A DNA stretch of 64,000 nucleotides, taken from Porites lobata. Taxonomy: Eukaryota; Cnidaria; Anthozoa; Scleractinia; Poritidae. The translations under genes and the position numbers were made by a program. The notes beneath the pieces are model-generated. The model was given only the letters and a program-made list of their open reading frames with translations, searched no databases and had not been told where the DNA came from. The stretch lies in the NCBI GenBank assembly GCA_942486035.1, contig CALNXK010000017.1, positions 1,573,501 through 1,637,500 on the forward strand, in the 5' to 3' direction. Shown here in pieces: positions 57,770 through 64,000 of the stretch (position 1 is its first letter; the number at the start of each line of letters is the position of its first letter).

Positions 57770-60700
57770 TCAGATTGGAACATGAATTGAATCGTATTCG
57801 TCCATATCACTGTCATAGACATCTTCTACTTCAGTGTCTAAAGCCTCCAGCTCTTGGTTGGAGAAAAACCGCTCTAAAAGCTTGCGAAGCGGGATCATGC
57901 AGATGATAAAAAAGGGAAACAAGGGAGCAGCAACTGTCAGTTTCATGGCAATAAGCGCGCACACGCAACACACTTGAATGATGGTGAAAAAATGCATCTT
58001 GCTTGTTTTGACATTTGTGACGTAAGTCTCGTCAGGGTGATGGGAGGATGGGATGAAAAGCAGCTTGACTCGTTCCACTAGCTGAATATGCGATAAAGAG
58101 GACACGCCCAGGAAAAGAAACACCCCGAAGAGAACAGATATTGGAATGAGACGCATCACGGGTGACAGCAGAACTGTGAAGCCTATGAGCAGGTGAATCA
58201 CAATGTTGGTAAGACGCTGTTCTTTGACTCCGATGAGACGAGGGTGCTCCCCTGGGGCGTGATTAGTGCTGATCACTGTCAAAGCGTGGAAGTGTGACAG
58301 CGTGTGCACAGGTGTGGCACACATCCAAGGAAGACCCAAAACTGAGCACAGACCAACCAGCAGTCCCAAGACGAAGAGATCCAAGTTGTAGCCTACTCCT
58401 TTCTTCAGTTTGTGGTCTTTCTTGTCTAAGATGACCCCGGTAAATTCGACTTCCATAAAGATCAAAATGCTGACGAGAATTGCTGGAACCAGAGCTGCAA
58501 AGATGGCGTTAGCGGTCATAGGTTCATCAACTCCCATGGGGTTTATTAACCAGCTGTGCCTGTTTGGTGACGTCACCGATAACCCATCCGGGACAGACAG
58601 TTTCTGAGTGTACACGCCCTCTGTCAACCAGTCAACTGTTACCATAGCAACAATGGCGATGAAAACCCCGAAATCACTGACAATACGCCGGGTTTTTGGT
58701 CCAAAAAAATGGCTGTGTCGCAACTTTCTCAAAGAAAAAGCCACAAAGAAGGTTCCGAGCATTAAAACTGCTGTGAAAAGAGCAGTATTTGCTGTTGATT
58801 GATCTGGGGTGTCAGTGGCTGGCATGTCGGTGACACTTGTGGCGTTAGAAGATACAAAGGAGCTTCTTGACAAATCAGCGCCCAAGGGATACAATTGAAA
58901 CACGTACCCTACATAATTAAAAGCGTCATACAAAAAAATTATGGAAATCATCAAAGCAAATATTTCTTCAGTAAAACGTGTGAAGTAATTGATGAGAAAG
59001 CAACCCTCGAGAGCAACGATGAGGAAACAGATAACCATCACCCAGATCCCTACCCAGGCACGCCAAGGAAGAAACTCAATACCAAAACGCATACTGAGCT
59101 GAAATGTCCTCTTCTCAAACACAAGTATTGGTCCGGTAGCTCCTATTATAATTAGAGGTTGGCCTGCAAACAGACCAAACAAAACGCCAGACAATGCGGT
59201 GGCCAGGATCATTTCTGAAACTCCCATCCATTGATCAGTCTTTTCGCTTAGCAAACCACCAAAGGTGATGGCGGGCGCAAGGCACGCAAAGTAAACGAAG
59301 ATAATTGTCGGTAAACAATGTACATCTAAAGCGTCTTTAAAATCGCTGACATAGAAAGGTAGCCTCCTCTTTATATCGCGTATGAGTCCACCACAAAATG
59401 TTCCTGTTCTAGCAAGAGGGTCGTTGGAGGCCTCGTTTTCTTGAATTACCTCGCGGAAGATGTTTTCTTGCACCCCCTGGCTGGTTGTACTCCCACCGCG
59501 CCTTCTTCTGCAAGACAGTGCTTTAGCCTGATTGGCCAATATGGGCACCGTTTGATTCAATAGGTTTCGATCCCAATCCCCTGGCGGGATGATGAGACAA
59601 TCGCCCATGTAACAGTTCAAAGAATCCAGCAGATCTTGTTGGCTCTAAGGTAGAAAAGAATAAGTTAGAAATATGGGCGCTAACACTTCTTAATGGTGAT
59701 ATACTTTTTTCTAACAAAAGGCCCGTTCTCATTAGAACTTCGTTGTGTCAGGGTTACCCACAGGAGCAGGATCCTCGACCACCAGCTTCTTCCAGTTCAA
59801 CACCTCGAAAAAAGCGTTTATATCCTCTCAATACTGGTTTAAAGCTCCATGGAGTGTTAAAAAAGCCCCTACACACGGGTAAAAAGCTACTGATCTCATC
59901 CGAATACACAGAGTACCGCTCAAGGCTCGCCAGCAGTGATTGGTGGGATTGAAAAAGAGTTTCACTGTCGAGGGGACTGTCATGTGTACAGACCTGTCCT
60001 GCATCCCCCGCCAATGAACAAACACAATAACACGCACGAGGTCGAGGCTTGGCTTGACAACTCAGACAAGTTCATACAAATTACTGTTATTCGTTACCCC
60101 AAGCCTCGAGTCCCAGGAATGAGGGGATGAACTACTGAGCGTGCGCGAAGGTGTAAATTTAAGTGAAAGGACTTCCGTCTCTCGTTCGGCGTCTCTTACA
60201 TCGTTCAAATGCTATTCAGCATTGCATCTAAAGTCACGTAAATTGACGACCTTATAGTGCATTATTAAAAATCATCTTAGTTAAAAGAGGAAGTGATGCG
60301 ATAACCGACTTTATTGAAACCCTGGACCAAAGTAAACACTCTTTGTTTTCATATGTATCATTAAGATTAAGTACCTGAATCCTGTTTACTTACTCATGGA
60401 GCATGCTTTAAGAAGAGGAATAAGCTTGATACCCTTTGGGAGGCGAGCAATTTTAAAGTTACCCCCAAACTCCACAGTGCAAACCTAGAATTTTCATCGG
60501 GGTTTGAATCCCGTTTGATCTTAGGCTTTGTTAACACTCCACCGTAAAGCTTTCCGTGCCGACAAGAAAACCCAACCGGTATAGTATGCCGAACAGCAAT
60601 CTGATCGATATGTGACTCTCCACTTTGGAGATCGGTGCAGGGAAATCACCATTAGCAGTGGCGGATCCCAACTTTCAGGTAAGGCGTGGGGGAGGTGTCG

Positions 60701-63700
60701 GTCATCCAGACCCTGAGATAAGGGGGGCGGTCTCAAGAAAATGTTTTTTTAGCCCTTCCGGCCTCATTTTATCTTAAATGGGGTGGGGGGGGAGGAGCCG
60801 GGGCTGGGCTCCTCCCCTGGATACGCCGCTGATTAGTATGAGTGAATAGAAGCCCTATATCGGGTATGGTTTTCATGCCGGCGCTAAAGCTTTCCGTTAT
60901 AGTATGAACATAGCCTTAGGCACAATTTTGGGTACCTGGGGAGAATGGGGACTATTTGGGGTGCAGGGGAGGGGGAAGGGTGCACACCTAACGCGTACTA
61001 CACACATTCCATTGAAAAACGATTTTTTTACTCCTCTTACCTTTGCTCGATATGCTGACTCAAGGAAAATCTTATCAGACATCAGCGTTGAAATAGAGCG
61101 TCCAACCTCATGATAATCTACGTTATCATCATCAGGTCCAAGAAGTACAATCACGAATCTTACAGGGATGTTTACCTCAGCAAAGTTCCCCAGTTCACAG
61201 CCAAAAGCGAGTCTCACAAAAGCGCTGACAGTGCAGGACAAACCATTGTGAGCTCCAACTAAAACTGTAGTGGTCTGCGCATCGGCGGGAATTTTATTTC
61301 TGATGTCGGACTTCTCTATGCGTTCTTCAGTTTCGAAGTCTTCTCCACAGAAGCTCGTCACGGGGATTGCTAAATCGGTTACATTTGCATGTGACTGCGG
61401 TTCTGTTTTAGGCGGGGGTAGCAACACTGATTTACCTTTAATGTCCCGTGGTCTGAAAATAAAACAAAAGCTTTCTGTTTATTAGATTATTGTTATGGTT
61501 AGTAATAGAGAGTTAAGTATCACGTTTACGTCAAACGGCAAACGCGAATTTGTACGACGTGACCAAGTTTCCTCTTGACTTTTCGTTTACTGTTCATTAA
61601 TTCTACACCTAAATTAGTAGTTTTATGCAATTTTTTATCCTTAAGAATTGTTTTGAGCTGTTTTTATCTGCTCATTTTCTATTTTGAGAAATTCTCAAGT
61701 TGAATCTGACGTTTGCCGTATACGTGGTCTTCACTTCTACAGCCTGTCCAAACATGATTGATCATTCACAGACTGAACCAGAAAAAACACCCTCGAGAAA
61801 GAACAACTAGCGTGGTCTCGCAGTCTCTTCTTTCAAAATAAGAAATCCAGGGTTACAAAAATTGCGTGAATAGCAACTTTCCAAGGTATTCCTATCTTAA
61901 GCGAGGTATTACAATTAAGGTAATGTCTGCGAACAGTTTGTCACTGAAATTTATAAACATCGTTTAGGTTGCTTATTAATCATTCGGCGTCTACAAACGA
62001 TTGTCTTAATACCGCGCTATTATAGGCTCCTAATGACCGGCCGATGTCGTATTGAGCTTCGTCCATTACATAGTTCATCCACCGCATTCTAAAGGCTGGT
62101 TTCACTATCTAGCGATCGAGTCGGAAGAGGTATAGAGCGTCATGATCTAGTGAAAACAACGTTTGTATCCGCTTACGACTCGGTTGCTTACCATCTAGTG
62201 AAAACTAGGTTGTCGGATTCGCTAGCAGAAGCCATGGATAATAGAAAGACTGGTCTTTCTATTATCCATGCAGAAGCTGAAGAACTTAGGCCCCGTCCAC
62301 GCGTAACCGGATATTTTTGAAAACGGAGGTTTTTTTCTTCTTTTTAACTTACCGTTCACATGTAAACGGCGTTTCGGGCACCGAAAATAACGGTCACCAG
62401 ACGGGAAGCCGGCGTTTTCAAAAACCTTCACTATCAGTGATGCTATCGTATTTCCATCATTTTAGCGGAGCTCTCGCGCGCGAAGCGCGCCAGCGGAGCA
62501 CCATGGGTAAGAAAATGAAGTAATCTACCCATTAGAGAATACTTGGTAATCACGTGACCGTACACCGACCGCCCAACCGTCCGTCCGTACCACAGGCATA
62601 CCAATGTAAAATAACTCAATCAACAGGTATGGCAACCCAAGTGTAACTCGAGGTTATTTTGGCGGGAAATCGCATAGCCACCCGCGTCTTGTAAAGCAGA
62701 GACAACTGAAGAGCCAATAAAGACGAAAACGGAAAGCGGAAATTGTTTCTGTATCCGTGTTGTCTAAAGTATTTAGTTTAGATTAATTGTCCTGTCCACA
62801 AATTTGGAATATAGAGCAGGAGAAAGACAGAGAAAAAGAGAAAGTAGGCGGGAGGCCAGCGAAGCTCAACGAGAAAACGGGCGACAGAGCTGGAGGTCTA
62901 GAGCGAGAGATAAGAAACAAAGGAGGCATTTTTTTTTGTTGGAAGAACAACATGAAAATTTTGTAGCAGCGGTGACAAAATGGGAAATGCTAGCGGCCAC
63001 CAATGCAAGGTAAAAATGAGCGGCAGTGAAAAAAAAGTGAACGAGAACACGTACGACATTTCCTCCATAAAACGTGTAACTAAGAAGTTTCTGGAAGTTT
63101 CACGTTGCATTCGAACAACGGCAAAGACATGTACAAAAGAAGTGTGCTGCACGTGCAAAGTTGCTTTTTTTGCTAATTAGATCTATTGTTGTTTTTCACC
63201 ATTCTCCGGCGTTGCCTTCGCCGCTTAACATTACACGATTCTATATTTTGTTTAAATATTATCGAGAGCTTTGCTTTTAGCCCTGGCTAAATGTATATAT
63301 TAGTGTTTTCATGTGGACGGGCGAAAACGATTTAAATACGCTACGTGTGGAAGCTTACCTTTTCTCAGAACGGAGAAACCGGAAAGCATGGCAACGAGCA
63401 TTGTGATTGGTTTATCCTTCCGCTTCGAGTTCCGACTTCGACAATTTGGTTTTCACTAAATCGTAAGCGACGAAGTTATGAACAGAATTGGGAGAAAACA
63501 GGAACGTTATGATTCTTCTGACCGACTCCGAAACCGTCTCCGCAAAAGGCCCCGCGACTCCGAATCCGTCGCTCGTGAAAACCAATGTTAACAGGTTCAT
63601 GGGGCAGATACGTTGTTTCGGTGTATATGTGTGTGTTTTTTACCGGTAAACAATTTAGCGCATTAGATTATGTCAAGATAACTAAATTACCGTGAGAAAA

Positions 63701-64000
63701 ACCTCTACTTACATTGAATCCGACTCGGACTCATTTTTACTTTCAGAGCTAGAATCCTTTTCCATAACGCTTGATAAGTGACCTTTATGCCCAATCGACG
63801 GTGGTCTTGGGCGTTGCCCCTGAGGCATAATCCTCGAAAGGGGGCGGGCAAAGGCGTTGGTGCGAGACTTTCTTTGTTGGTACTGATGTTCATGTCTTGT
63901 CAACAGGAGAGCTTTCACTGCGTCACATTCCTCGTCCGGTAACTTCTTCAATAATTTGATCTCGTTGATAATAGCATCACAAATGGAGGACAAGCTACTG
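57770..64000 (-). CDS. SLC4-family anion (chloride/bicarbonate) exchanger, N terminus beyond window
   Basis: Three exons in the window: from beyond 64000 to 63713, 61452-61041, and 59644-57770 (stop at 57770). The phases fit: ...SDS plus at|a gives Ile, then PRDIKGKSVLLPPP. In-window product is about 857 residues. The cytoplasmic domain shows AE features (CDAIINEIKLLK, AVKALLLTRHEH, IPADAQTTTVLVG, FVIVLLGPDDDNVDYHEVGR, SISTLMSDKIFLESAY). The membrane domain is one 625-codon exon with about 12-14 spans (FGGLIRDIKRRLPFYVSDFK, LAPAITFGGLLSEKTDQWMG, GQPLIIIGATGPILVFE, YTQKLSVPDGLSVTSP, GVKEQRLTNIVIHLLIG, IPISVLFGVFLFLGVSSL). It ends MDEYDSIHVPI, like AE1-3 tails (DEYDEVAMPV). SNATS in an outer loop is a likely glycosylation site. 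A glutamate sits at the AE1 Glu681 position (LIFMEVE), where bicarbonate cotransporters carry Asp, favouring electroneutral exchange. Which AE paralogue cannot be said. Confidence 0.95.
60530..60905. mobile_element. Inverted-end element split by a nested insertion
   Basis: gttaacactccaccgtaaag with ctttccgtgccgacaag-aaaacc and ccggtatag at 60530-60582 is mirrored by tatcgggtatggttttcatg, ccggcgctaaagctttccg and ttatagtatgaacatag at 60857-60907. Between the ends lies a CAGTGGCGGATCC element (60656-60831). It lies in the SLC4 intron between the last two exons. Confidence 0.6.
60656..60831. mobile_element. CAGTGGCGGATCC-type element, copy 3, with 5-bp target duplication
   Basis: Begins cagtggcggatccc and ends ggatacgccgctg. 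It is bordered by attag at 60651-60655 and again at 60832-60836, a perfect 5-bp direct repeat. It shares catccagaccctgagataag and ccggcctcattttatc with copy 1. About 176 bp, noncoding. Confidence 0.75.
62233..62270. mobile_element. 38-bp perfect hairpin with 7-bp flanking repeats
   Basis: catggataatagaaagac (62233-62250) and its exact reverse complement (62253-62270) are separated by only two bases. cagaagc flanks both sides (62226-62232 and 62271-62277). It lies in the SLC4 intron. It is too short for a transposon of known type; it may be a miniature insertion or a template-switch product. Confidence 0.6.
62289..63322. repeat. Composite repeat block in SLC4 intron, including copy 2 of the 33715 repeat
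   Basis: It begins gccccgtccacgcgtaaccg and has tgtggacgggcgaaaacg at about 63313-63330, possible inverted ends. Inside, 62460-63300 shares several ordered words with 33715-34240 (ccgtccgtccgt, accacaggcataccaatgt, gctttgcttttagccctggc, taaatgtatatatta). An open frame at 62804-63013 and a second at 62980-63180 (TKKFLEVSRCIRTTAKT) are part of this repeat and are not assigned a function. Confidence 0.45.

Noticed and set aside
57628..59155. Plus-strand frames over the SLC4 membrane exon
   Set aside because: They are the antisense of a strongly conserved 625-codon exon.
1..64000. CRISPR arrays, operons, prokaryotic promoters, rRNA genes
   Set aside because: Nothing of these kinds is visible; the tandem repeats lack the regular repeat-spacer layout and the genes are spliced eukaryotic genes.

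Overview
The window is a piece of an animal nuclear genome: intron-rich, AT-rich, with GT-AG introns of a few hundred bases to about 5.8 kb and many short foldback (MITE-like) repeats. The genes (COG8, FIS1, an SLC4 anion exchanger, a kinesin-3/PHLDB-type protein) are metazoan. The repeat style and the protein divergence suggest a cnidarian, most likely an anthozoan such as a stony coral; that assignment is inference from general familiarity, not from a search. There is no operon structure, CRISPR array or prokaryotic feature.

Layout. (1) 2199-20723, plus strand: 3' part of a gene that encodes a kinesin-3 type neck coil, an FHA domain, about 600 residues of coiled coil and a C-terminal PH domain of the PHLDB/LL5 type. 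No motor domain is seen, because either it lies left of the window or the gene has none. This join is the most interesting object here. (2) 20724-27186: repeat-bearing intergenic DNA. (3) 27187-28870, minus strand: a two-exon gene for an unrecognised 215-residue protein with a Cys/His cluster. (4) 30133-39347, plus strand: a nine-exon gene for an unrecognised coiled-coil protein (443 residues), with two similar exons and an alternative stop-containing exon. (5) 41258-45280, minus strand: FIS1, complete in five exons. (6) 45561-55980, plus strand: COG8, complete in eleven exons, head to head with FIS1 across only 280 bp. (7) 57770-64000+, minus strand: an SLC4 anion exchanger with its N terminus beyond the right edge.

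All exon boundaries were placed by reading splice sites and checking that codon phase is kept from exon to exon. For genes 1, 4, 5 and 7 the phases close exactly. COG8 has one problematic junction (exon 3 to exon 4). FIS1 (mitochondrial/peroxisomal fission adaptor), COG8 (Golgi tethering), the SLC4 exchanger (chloride/bicarbonate transport) and the kinesin/PHLDB protein (microtubule-membrane-cortex linkage) share no obvious pathway. The arrangement is ordinary eukaryotic neighbourhood, apart from the shared FIS1/COG8 promoter.

Introns and intergenic DNA carry many short repeats. Several are near-perfect hairpins of 38-94 bp bounded by perfect 7-11 bp direct repeats. Others are 130-770 bp elements with terminal inverted repeats. 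There are also tandem minisatellites and microsatellites. Families were named only when two copies, or both ends, could be matched inside the window.
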